The position numbers and the translations under genes were made by a program. 64,000 nucleotides of DNA from Oceanihabitans sp. IOP_32 (lineage in GTDB: Bacteria > Bacteroidota > Bacteroidia > Flavobacteriales > Flavobacteriaceae), in the NCBI RefSeq assembly GCF_009498295.1, contig NZ_CP040813.1, positions 2,301,001 to 2,365,000 on the forward strand, read 5' to 3'. Under the pieces are notes generated by a model, which was given only the letters and a program-made list of their open reading frames with translations, did not search any database and was not told the DNA's origin. Of this stretch, positions 57,028-64,000 are shown piece by piece. Positions within the stretch are counted from its first letter, which is position 1, and each line of letters starts with the position of its first letter.

Positions 57028-57444
57028 AATTTAAATCTTTTAATATTTGGTATTCATCAAGGGGTTTACGATGGTAAATATACAAGCTTCCACTGGTTCG
57101 TGAAAACCGACTTATTAACAATTTTATAGTTTACTTTGGCTGTTATAATCGCTCTGGTTTTTTTGGGAGACATATCAAACAAATTATTGGTTTTATATGT
57201 TTTAGAAACTGTGATACTCAAAAAATAATCAACTCAGGCATACGGTAATAAAACTTAGTAAAGCTTTGTAAACGTCATGTATTTAAATAGAATCTCTTGG
57301 GAGAGACTTTAATGGATTTGATTGTGAGCCACTTATAAAGTCTTGTTTTGAGATTCTGAGTAGGCTTTTTATCTTAGACTAATAGTTTTGAGATTTGAGA
57401 GTAAATTAATTACTAATTTATTTTGCATAATACGTAAACTGTGA
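57028..57444. other. gene-free stretch before tRNA-Tyr
   Basis: No protein-like frame, repeat or strong stem-loop was seen on either strand. It contains the dNK upstream region; TATATTTA near its 3' end on the minus strand is a weak -7 candidate. Confidence 0.35.
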
Positions 57445-57452
57445 TATATTTG
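57423..57452 (+). promoter_or_regulatory. promoter of tRNA-Tyr
   Basis: TTG at 57423-57425 and TATATTTG at 57445-57452 with 19-bp spacing match the Bacteroidota promoter. The tRNA begins 11 bp further on. Confidence 0.72.
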
Positions 57453-57463
57453 CCATCGGTTTT

Positions 57464-57545
<82 letters not shown>

Positions 57546-57556
57546 CAAAACGTTTA

Positions 57557-57594
57557 CAAAAGCAAGCACATTTCAAGGCTTGCTTTTTTTTTTT
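57557..57594 (+). terminator. terminator of tRNA-Tyr
   Basis: AAAAGCAAGC and GCTTGCTTTT form a 10-bp stem with a 10-base loop, followed by a long T-run. Confidence 0.88.
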
Positions 57595-57691
57595 GGATAT
57601 TATTTTCATGATTTGGCTTTCTTAAGGGTTATTTTAATGTCTCCAATTTTTACTTGAAATTAAAAAAGCGTAAAATCTACTACTGGTATTT

Positions 57692-58294
57692 TTATGCTAT
57701 AATGGTTCTAAAGGTTAAATTTATTCGAGGACTATTTACTTTTTTAGTTGGAGGTAAGCGGTGTACCCAGTTTTGTTGTGTGCTCCCTTTCATAAGTAAT
57801 AAGCTGCCGTGTTCTAGGTGTACCGAAATGGTTTGCTTAGTTTCTTTGTGTTTAAATAAAAATTTACGGTCTGCTCCTAAGCTTAGCGAAGCTATGGCAC
57901 CATCTTTTTTTAATTCCTTTTCAGCATCACTATGCCATCCCATACCTTCCTCACCGTTGTGATATAAATTTAGTAGACAAGAGTTAAATGTTTCACCACT
58001 CTTATTTTCTATTATGTTTTTTAATTCTAAAAGTGTTTTATTCCAAGGTAGGGCGTGTTTAGTTGTTTTAGAATAGGTATAGTTAAAAGGTTGGTCGCCA
58101 TACCAGGCGACTTTGCGTTTGGTAATTATTAATTTTCCAAACATGAATATGTTATCATTCTCCCAGTTTATATTTTGGAGCAATTGATTGAAATAATATT
58201 GTGATTTTTCCGTATTCAAAATTTTACCGTAATAATGTGTCACACCATCAAAAGGAAGGATGTTTGGTATAGGATCGTTGTTAAACAAGGTCAT
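57692..58294 (-). CDS. AlkB-like 2-oxoglutarate/Fe(II) dioxygenase
   Basis: The 200-residue protein has the iron ligands HxD in GMGWHSDAEKEL and a distal His in NWVHRLPP, plus the 2-oxoglutarate-binding Arg pattern RINLTFR. The substrate loop RKVAWYGDQPFNYTYS is typical of AlkB. It reverses alkylation damage on nucleic acid bases by oxidative demethylation. The start is ATG at 58292-58294. It is convergent with tRNA-Tyr. Confidence 0.9.
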   Translation of the reverse strand: MTLFNNDPIPNILPFDGVTHYYGKILNTEKSQYYFNQLLQNINWENDNIFMFGKLIITKRKVAWYGDQPFNYTYSKTTKHALPWNKTLLELKNIIENKSGETFNSCLLNLYHNGEEGMGWHSDAEKELKKDGAIASLSLGADRKFLFKHKETKQTISVHLEHGSLLLMKGSTQQNWVHRLPPTKKVNSPRINLTFRTIIA

Positions 58295-58478
58295 AGTTTG
58301 AAGTTTGTGCTCTGTTTGGAAGAGTTAATATAAGTATTGCTTTTTTAGATAAAATGGCTTGTAATACCAATTTAGTTTTGAAATGTCGTACTATTAATTT
58401 GAATTATTTTAGGATCATTCTCAAAAGTTGTGTGTAAATTGAAATAAGATTGCGATTTTTGTTTTTAAAAATATTATT

Positions 58479-58832
58479 TTGGACAATTATCTAGAACTAC
58501 TCAAACTTATTTTACCTGAATTTTTAATCAATCATTTTGATTTGGTAAATAGCACAAAAAATGGTGAAGTAATGCATCTTTACTTCGAAGAACGTAATAT
58601 CACCCCTAAAGAAGAGTCTAAACGCGAGTTAATTGCTCATGGGTTTCATAAACAAATAACCATTCAAGATTTTCCGCTGAGAGGAAACACGGTCTATCTG
58701 CATGTAAAGCGGCGAAGATGGCTAGATAAAACCACTAAGCAAGTCGTACAAAGAGATTGGAATTTAGTAGCACAGGGAACACGAATGACCACCGAGTTCG
58801 CTGCTTTTTTAAAAGAAATTAGTCAATACTAG
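58479..58832 (+). CDS. ISAon1-type transposase N-terminal region protein
   Basis: The 117-residue protein has a TTG start (58479). It is basic with a HTH-like segment and ends VQRDWNLVAQGTRMTTEFAAFLKEISQY. It matches the N-region protein that precedes the catalytic part in ISAon1-type elements. The second frame overlaps it from 58813; the junction lies at TTTTTTAAAAG (58805-58815), a plausible slippery site. Confidence 0.82.
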   Translation: MDNYLELLKLILPEFLINHFDLVNSTKNGEVMHLYFEERNITPKEESKRELIAHGFHKQITIQDFPLRGNTVYLHVKRRRWLDKTTKQVVQRDWNLVAQGTRMTTEFAAFLKEISQY

Positions 58833-59805
58833 AGCCTCAGACTGTCATACTATTGGACACTTCTATGGAGTAAATGGGAAAAAATTACAACGACAGTATA
58901 AAGACTATTTAAGCGATTTTAAAGAGTGGGATCAAAAGAAGCACGCCAAACAATGGCTCATTTTTCCAGAGAATATAGGTGCTTATCTATCTATTGATGA
59001 AACAGCACTCTCCAAAGGTGAACTCTACACCATAATTACAAACAAAAAAGCAAAAGGAAAGAAAGGTAGTATAGTCGCCATTTTTGCTGGAACCAAAGTA
59101 GATCCCATTATAGAACAACTGCTCAAAATCTCAGCAAAGAAAAGAGCTAAGGTCAAGGAAATAACTCTAGATATGGCAAACTCAATGAAAACTATATGTA
59201 AAAAATGCTTCCCAAAAGCCGTACAAGTCACAGATCGTTTTCACGTGCAAAAGCTAGCTTTGGAAGCATTACAAGACATTAGAATTAAGCATAGATGGGA
59301 GGCCATAGACCTAGAAAACGAAAAAATCAAGCAAGCTAGAGCAAGCAATAAAAGGTATAATCCTGAAATATTTAAAAATGGTGACACAAGAAAACAACTC
59401 TTAGCTAGAAGCAGATATTTACTTTATAAAAATCCTTCTAAATGGACAAAAAATCAATACCAAAGAAGTGCAATACTCTTCAATGAATATCCTGATATCA
59501 AGGTTGCATTTAACTTAGTACAGGGACTAAGAAATATTTTCAATACAGCAAAATCAGTAGAAATAGCATACACAAAATTAGCGCATTGGTATAACGATGT
59601 GGAGAAAACTGGATTTAGAGCTTTTAATTCAATAGCAAATACAATACATATTAACTATCGATCTATATTAAACTACTTCATAAATAGAAGTACAAACGCA
59701 TCAGCAGAATCATTTAATACCAAAATCAAAGCGTTTAGAGCGCAGTTTAGAGGTGTGAAAAACGTAGAATTCTTCCTCTATAGATTAATAACAATATTTG
59801 CTTAA
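58813..59805 (+). CDS. ISAon1-type transposase catalytic part (ISL3-like DDE)
   Basis: The frame is open from 58813 to the stop, 330 residues, but has no ATG before 59173. So it is probably made by frameshift from the upstream frame (+1 relative to it) or from a non-ATG start. The catalytic residues lie in YLSIDETALSKGELYTI and EITLDMANSMKTICK, followed by VTDRFHVQKLALEAL, and the distal part in NASAESFNTKIKAFRAQFRG. Starting at 59173 would lose the first Asp and could not work. Confidence 0.85.
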   Translation, partial: KKLVNTRASDCHTIGHFYGVNGKKLQRQYKDYLSDFKEWDQKKHAKQWLIFPENIGAYLSIDETALSKGELYTIITNKKAKGKKGSIVAIFAGTKVDPIIEQLLKISAKKRAKVKEITLDMANSMKTICKKCFPKAVQVTDRFHVQKLALEALQDIRIKHRWEAIDLENEKIKQARASNKRYNPEIFKNGDTRKQLLARSRYLLYKNPSKWTKNQYQRSAILFNEYPDIKVAFNLVQGLRNIFNTAKSVEIAYTKLAHWYNDVEKTGFRAFNSIANTIHINYRSILNYFINRSTNASAESFNTKIKAFRAQFRGVKNVEFFLYRLITIFA

Positions 59806-60126
59806 ACACAACTTTTGGACTTGATCCTTATTTTTTGTTCAGATGAGATAGAAATCGCAGATTCACGAACTCGTTATTTTACTATAATATGGGCGTGAGC
59901 TAAAATCAAAGCACATAGCCTGTGTTATGGTTTTATGTTATACCGAAATATGGGCAAAAAAGAACTGCGAAGCACATCGTGAACACCTATTTATAACATA
60001 GAAAGATGTGAGTAAACGAATTATATGCGGCATGACATGGCTAATTTGGTATAATACAAAGTTTGGTAATTTTTGGTTGTCTTAACCTTTTAGAACCTAA
60101 AGTCTATACTATCGAGACTTTTTGCA

Positions 60127-60161
60127 ATAAAAAAGCCTTGTAAAATTAACTACAAGGCTTA
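60127..60161 (-). terminator. terminator of metK
   Basis: On the minus strand AAGCCTTGTA and TACAAGGCTT form a 10-bp stem with an 8-base loop, followed by TTTTATTG, about 20 bp after the metK stop. Confidence 0.88.
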
Positions 60162-60181
60162 AATCTTTAAAAATTTAAATT

Positions 60182-61435
60182 CTACAAACCAAAAGCTTGT
60201 TTTATATCGTCTACACGATTAAGTTTTTCCCAAGTAAATAGCTCTACATCAAGCGTTATGCTTTCGCCATTTGGTTGGGTAAAGGTTTTGGAAACAGTTT
60301 CGTTTTCTCGTCCCATATGGCCGTAAGCTGCGGTTTCGCTATACATTGGTGAGCGTAATTTTAGATTTTTTTCAATAGCATATGGTCGTAAATCAAACAG
60401 TTCAGAAACCTTTTCTGCAATTTCTCCATCGGTCATATTAAATGGGCATGTGCCGTAAGTGTCTATAAAAACCCCCATAGGTTCAACAACCCCAATAGCA
60501 TAACTTACTTGAACTAAAACCTCGTCTGCCACGCCTGCAGCAACCAAGTTTTTTGCGATATGTCGAGTGGCATAAGCTGCACTTCTATCTACTTTACTGG
60601 GGTCTTTTCCAGAAAAAGCACCACCACCATGGGCCCCTTTACCGCCATAAGTGTCTACAATAATTTTTCTGCCTGTTAAGCCTGTATCGCCGTGCGGACC
60701 GCCGATAACAAATTTGCCAGTTGGGTTTATATGGTATGTAATTTTATCATTAAATAACATTTGTATTTCCTTAGGCAATTTGGCAATAACACGTGGTATT
60801 AAAATGTTAATAATATCTTTTCTTATGGTGGCGAGCATTTTTTCATCCTCGTCGAACTCGTCATGCTGTGTAGAGATCACAATCGAGTCAATACGTTGCG
60901 GGATGTTATCGTCGCTATATTCTATAGTTACCTGACTTTTGGAGTCGGGTCTTAAGTAAGTAATGTCTTTGTTTTCTCTACGTAATTCAGTAAGTTCTTT
61001 TAAAATTCTATGCGATAAATCTAAGGCCAAAGGCATGAAATTCTCGGTTTCGCGTGTGGCATAACCAAACATCATACCTTGGTCGCCAGCGCCTTGCTCC
61101 TCTTTTGTTGCTCTATCTACACCACGGTTAATATCTGGTGATTGTTCGTGAATAGCAGATAAAACACCGCAAGAATTACCGTCAAACATGTATTCGCCTT
61201 TGGTGTATCCAATTTTATTTATGGTTTCTCGTGCAATTTTTTGAACATCTAGATAGGTGGTCGATTTTACTTCGCCTGCTAAAACCACTTGACCTGTGGT
61301 TACTAAAGTTTCGCAAGCCACTTTCGCATCGATATCAAACGCTAAAAAGTTATCAATAAGCGCATCGCTAATTTGGTCTGCCACTTTATCAGGGTGTCCT
61401 TCAGAAACACTTTCTGAGGTAAATAAATAAGCCAT
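60182..61435 (-). CDS. metK: S-adenosylmethionine synthetase
   Basis: The 417-residue protein has [55 protein letters not shown] and the C-terminal domain ending in [20 protein letters not shown]. It makes SAM from methionine and ATP. The upstream RNA has a SAM-II-like aptamer, so product feedback is likely. It is monocistronic. Confidence 0.97.
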   Translation of the reverse strand: MAYLFTSESVSEGHPDKVADQISDALIDNFLAFDIDAKVACETLVTTGQVVLAGEVKSTTYLDVQKIARETINKIGYTKGEYMFDGNSCGVLSAIHEQSPDINRGVDRATKEEQGAGDQGMMFGYATRETENFMPLALDLSHRILKELTELRRENKDITYLRPDSKSQVTIEYSDDNIPQRIDSIVISTQHDEFDEDEKMLATIRKDIINILIPRVIAKLPKEIQMLFNDKITYHINPTGKFVIGGPHGDTGLTGRKIIVDTYGGKGAHGGGAFSGKDPSKVDRSAAYATRHIAKNLVAAGVADEVLVQVSYAIGVVEPMGVFIDTYGTCPFNMTDGEIAEKVSELFDLRPYAIEKNLKLRSPMYSETAAYGHMGRENETVSKTFTQPNGESITLDVELFTWEKLNRVDDIKQAFGL

Positions 61436-61451
61436 ATGTAATATTTTATAA

Positions 61452-61588
61452 AAAGATTTGACGGATAGCGTCGAAGGGAGTTCTCACTGCCTTTAGCATT
61501 TTTACTTGTTTTGTGTAATTATTGGTTTTAAAACCGAAAAAAATCATTCAAAACAAAGAGGTTGCAATCAGTCAAATCCTTCCTCTGT
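61452..61588 (-). promoter_or_regulatory. SAM-II-type riboswitch upstream of metK
   Basis: The RNA on the minus strand reads AGAGGAAGGATTTGACTGAT then TGCAACCTCT, and later AAAAATGCTAAAGGCAG. A GAGG/CCTC stem closing GATTT...TTGCAA, followed by an A-rich stretch and GCTAAA, is the SAM-II pattern. Between the stem and GCTAAA is an insert of about 55 bases with TTGTTTTG/CAAAACAA arms. GATTTGAC of the core is complementary to GTCAAATC at 61455-61462, 20 bp before the ATG, a candidate switching pair. Confidence 0.68.
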
Positions 61589-61698
61589 TAATTTAAGTTG
61601 CAAAAGTAAAAAAATAAAAGAATATGTATGCTGTTTTTTCTTTTTTTCAAAAAAATAACAACTATTCAAAATTTATTTGCAATCTTTGCTTTCTAAAT

Positions 61699-61776
61699 AT
61701 GAAAAACCAAATTTTAAATATTATTCCTGTAATTATTATTGTGATTATTTCACAACGATTAGGAATGGTATATTAA
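61699..61776 (+). CDS. ilv leader peptide
   Basis: The 25-residue peptide is MKNQILNIIPVIIIVIISQR followed by LGMVY. Ten of its residues are Ile, with three Val and two Leu, placed as a control run of BCAA codons. It ends 20 bp before a strong terminator hairpin and about 300 bp before ilvD. This is the classic layout of a transcription attenuator sensing Ile/Val/Leu tRNA charging. It is too short for most gene finders. Confidence 0.82.
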   Translation: MKNQILNIIPVIIIVIISQRLGMVY

Positions 61777-61797
61777 AAAATTTAATAAATAACTTTT

Positions 61798-61834
61798 AAA
61801 AGCCTTCCTTAAATCTGGGAGGCTTTTTTGTTTT
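61798..61834 (+). terminator. ilv attenuator terminator
   Basis: AAAGCCTTCC and GGGAGGCTTT form a 10-bp stem with one G-T pair and an 8-base loop, followed by TTTGTTTTT, shortly after the leader peptide stop. Confidence 0.85.
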
Positions 61835-62077
61835 TATAATTTAAAAGTTTTTGGACATCATATAATAAAAGCTGTAAAAAATTGATTATTAGGTTATTGT
61901 GGTGTTTTGAGCCTTGCTGAATTTAACCACAAAACGCGGAGTCATGAAGCTGTAAAAATGTATTAAATTACTTTTGGAGGCATTTTTGGAATTACTGTTG
62001 ATTTTTTAACTAAATTCTTAAAACACCAATGGTATGTTTATGGATTTAAAACTTATAGAATAGATTTTATAAAAAAC

Positions 62078-63766
62078 ATGAAAGAACTGAATAAATATAG
62101 TAAGAGATTAACACAAGATGAGTCTCAACCAGCATCACAAGCCATGTTATATGCCGTTGGTTTGTCTGATGAAGATATGAAAAAAGCCCAAGTCGGTATT
62201 GCCAGTACGGGGTACGATGGGAACCCGTGTAATATGCATCTAAACAATTTAGGGGCAGAAGTGAAAATAGAGTGTAACATTGCGGGCTTAGTTGGACTGG
62301 GTTTTAATACTATAGGTGTTAGTGATGGTATTTCTATGGGGACTTCTGGAATGAACTATTCCTTAGTGTCTCGTGATATTATTGCAGATTCAATAGAAAC
62401 GGTTATGCAAGCACAAAGTTATGATGCCTTGGTTTCTGTTGTAGGTTGCGATAAAAATATGCCAGGTGCTGTTATTGCTATGTTACGTTTAAATCGTCCA
62501 TCTATAATGATGTATGGAGGCACCATTGCTTCAGGAAGTTATAAGGGCAAAAAATTAAATATTGTATCTGCTTTTGAAGCTCTAGGACAAAAAGTGGCTG
62601 GAGAAATAGATGAAGATGAATATCGAGAAATTATAAAAAGAGCTATTCCAGGAGCGGGCGCTTGTGGCGGTATGTACACGGCCAATACTATGGCTTCTGC
62701 TATAGAATGTATGGGCTTCGCCTTACCTTATAACTCGTCTATTCCAGCTGAAAATCCTAATAAATTATCAGAAAGCGAAAGAACAGCCATAGCGATTAAA
62801 AATTTATTGGAACTCGATTTAAAACCTTTAGATATCATTTCAAAAAAATCTATTGAAAATGCCATTGCCATTGTAAATGCGCTTGGTGGGTCGACAAACG
62901 CTGTTTTACACTTTTTAGCGATTGCGCATGCGGCTGATATAGAATTTACTTTAGCAGACTTTCAACGTGTAAGCGATAGAACGCCTTTAATAGCAGATTT
63001 AAAGCCTTCTGGAAAATATCTTATGGAAGATGTCCATGGCGTAGGAGGCACACCAGCCGTTATGAAATACCTTTTAGATAACGGGTATTTACACGGCGAT
63101 TGTTTAACCGTAACTGGAAAGACATTAGCAGAAAATTTAAAAGATGTTGAGCCTCTTGTTTTCGATAATGATGCTCAAGATGTTATACATCCTAAAGAAA
63201 AAGCCCTAAAATCTTCTGGGAATTTACAAATATTATATGGCAATCTCGCCCAAGAAGGTGCCGTGGCTAAAATTAGTGGAAATGAAGGTTTGGTTTTCGA
63301 AGGCAAGGCTGTGGTGTACGATGGCGAACAAGCTGCAAATACCGGGATTTCTAATGGCGAAGTGCAAAAAGGCGATGTTGTTGTGATTCGCTATGTAGGA
63401 CCTAGAGGGGGCCCAGGAATGCCAGAAATGTTAAAACCAACCTCACTTATTATGGGAGCTGGTTTGGGCAAATCTGTGGCACTTATTACCGATGGTCGTT
63501 TCTCTGGTGGAACTCACGGTTTTGTTGTAGGGCATATTTCTCCCGAAGCACAAGCAGGAGGTACCATAGGTTTATTAAAAACAGGAGATAAGATTAGAAT
63601 TAGTGCCGAAGATAATTCAATAAACGCACTTGTTTCTGATGAAGAATTAGCAAAAAGGCGAGCACAATGGACAGCTCCAAAATTGAAGCATAACAAAGGA
63701 ATATTATACAAATACGCAAAAACTGTCGCATCGGCTTCCAAAGGCTGTGTAACGGATGCGTTTTAA
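62078..63766 (+). CDS. ilvD: dihydroxy-acid dehydratase
   Basis: The 562-residue protein has iron-sulfur-related [15 protein letters not shown] and [34 protein letters not shown]-type [16 protein letters not shown], and C-terminal [11 protein letters not shown] and [20 protein letters not shown]. It dehydrates dihydroxy-acids in isoleucine and valine synthesis. The ATG start is 243 bp after the attenuator terminator. The acetolactate synthase gene follows 10 bp downstream. Confidence 0.96.
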   Translation: MKELNKYSKRLTQDESQPASQAMLYAVGLSDEDMKKAQVGIASTGYDGNPCNMHLNNLGAEVKIECNIAGLVGLGFNTIGVSDGISMGTSGMNYSLVSRDIIADSIETVMQAQSYDALVSVVGCDKNMPGAVIAMLRLNRPSIMMYGGTIASGSYKGKKLNIVSAFEALGQKVAGEIDEDEYREIIKRAIPGAGACGGMYTANTMASAIECMGFALPYNSSIPAENPNKLSESERTAIAIKNLLELDLKPLDIISKKSIENAIAIVNALGGSTNAVLHFLAIAHAADIEFTLADFQRVSDRTPLIADLKPSGKYLMEDVHGVGGTPAVMKYLLDNGYLHGDCLTVTGKTLAENLKDVEPLVFDNDAQDVIHPKEKALKSSGNLQILYGNLAQEGAVAKISGNEGLVFEGKAVVYDGEQAANTGISNGEVQKGDVVVIRYVGPRGGPGMPEMLKPTSLIMGAGLGKSVALITDGRFSGGTHGFVVGHISPEAQAGGTIGLLKTGDKIRISAEDNSINALVSDEELAKRRAQWTAPKLKHNKGILYKYAKTVASASKGCVTDAF

Positions 63767-63776
63767 TCTAAATGAT

Positions 63777-64000
63777 ATGGAAACAGAGACCATGACAAAA
63801 GCAAAGTATTTAGAGCAACCTAGTGCACGTATTACAGGATGCGAAGCGATAGTTAGATGTTTAATAGCTGAAGGTGTCGATATTCTTTATGGGTATCCGG
63901 GTGGCGCTATCATGCCAGTTTACGATGAGCTATTTAAATACCAAAACGAAATTCATCATGTATTAACACGTCACGAACAAGGTGCAGCACATGCTGCTCA
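63777..64000 (+). CDS. ilvB: acetolactate synthase large subunit (partial, runs off the window)
   Basis: The first 74 residues are visible: METETMTKAKYLEQPSARITGCEAIVRCLIAEGVDILYGYPGGAIMPVYDEL and HVLTRHEQGAAHAA, the thiamine-diphosphate enzyme N-domain with its catalytic Glu in RHEQGA. It condenses pyruvate in the first step of the branched-chain amino-acid pathway. The frame opens at ATG 63777; ATG 63792 is an alternative. It is in one operon with ilvD. Confidence 0.93.
   Translation, partial: METETMTKAKYLEQPSARITGCEAIVRCLIAEGVDILYGYPGGAIMPVYDELFKYQNEIHHVLTRHEQGAAHAA

Larger units (their letters stand above)
58411..59828 (+). mobile_element. ISAon1-like insertion sequence, 1418 bp
   Basis: The left end AGGATCATTCTCAAAAGTTG matches the right end on the minus strand, AGGATCAAGTCCAAAAGTTG, at 16 of 20 positions, and the match continues TGT...TAA. 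TATTTT is directly repeated at 58405-58410 and 59829-59834. Inside are two overlapping frames of an ISAon1-type transposase. The intact repeat at 13616-13891 shows the pre-insertion sequence. Confidence 0.92.
58364..60052. repeat. MITE-like ATACCAA repeat split by an insertion sequence
   Basis: The left part is 58364-58410 and the right part 59829-60052. Joined, they give about 265 bp matching 13616-13891 in reverse orientation, with ends ATACCAATTTAG and GGCTAATTTGGTAT. The insertion sequence sits within a TATTTT stretch that is duplicated. Confidence 0.85.

Noticed and set aside
59173-59805. A separate short transposase starting at the first ATG of the second frame
   Set aside because: The frame is open 360 bp further upstream and includes the first catalytic Asp there.

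Overview
The window looks like chromosome of a Bacteroidota bacterium, most likely a marine Flavobacteriaceae. Base composition is AT-rich and start codons lack Shine-Dalgarno sequences. Several promoters match the Bacteroidota pattern (TTG, about 19 bp, TAnnTTTG). The gene content is also typical: DUF5686 and carboxypeptidase-regulatory outer-membrane protein, FISUMP-domain lipoprotein-like proteins, a paired soluble and membrane pyrophosphatase, mitochondrial-type aconitase, a FolK-deoxynucleoside kinase fusion, and ISAon1-type transposase.

Layout. 1-9.1 kb: small membrane protein, DEAD-box helicase, proC, mazG, methyltransferase, DUF805, XRE regulator, aconitase. 9.4-13.3 kb: MoxR ATPase and a SurA-type periplasmic chaperone cluster in which the main SurA-like gene is broken by two indels. 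13.6-21.4 kb: MITE-like repeat, AsmA-like protein, YhhQ transporter, FolK-dNK fusion, BOF protein, a frameshifted lipoprotein, SpoU/TrmH methyltransferase. 21.5-24.5 kb: mutS, then tRNA-Gly and tRNA-Leu. 24.5-32.3 kb: accessory stretch with a gene-poor 0.85 kb, an orphan LytTR regulator, an OmpA remnant, three tandem FISUMP proteins and a TlpA-like thioredoxin. 32.6-41 kb: two related lipoproteins, waaA, DegT aminotransferase and galE, lspA, fabD, FAD-dependent dehydrogenase. 41.3-49.2 kb: a long minus-strand array with radical SAM protein, a 2TM-DHFR fusion, thyA, nucleoside transporter, bifunctional nuclease, etfA and etfB; pdhB is divergent from it. 50.3-57.5 kb: a frameshifted DUF5686 protein, ppa, hppA, dNK, tRNA-Tyr. 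57.7-64 kb: AlkB, an ISAon1-like element, metK with an apparent SAM-II-type riboswitch, and the ilvD-ilvB operon behind a leader-peptide attenuator.

The most striking unexplained signal is a nearly identical leader of about 90 bp that ends exactly at the start codon of four genes: proC, two FISUMP genes and the nucleoside transporter. It holds a conserved long hairpin and two very short upstream reading frames. It may be an undescribed translational control element or a mobile translation-initiation cassette. The window also carries several families of small dispersed repeats. One MITE-like copy is split by the insertion sequence with a clean 6-bp target duplication, and an intact paralogous copy elsewhere in the window shows the pre-insertion sequence.

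Functional themes are nucleotide and folate metabolism (nucleoside transporter, thyA, DHFR, FolK-dNK, dNK, MazG), envelope biogenesis (SurA-like, AsmA, WaaA, LspA, DUF5686), pyrophosphate metabolism (ppa and hppA) and amino-acid biosynthesis under RNA-based control (metK, ilvD, perhaps proC). Five small indels break three envelope-protein genes; whether these are true mutations or assembly errors cannot be decided from this sequence alone.
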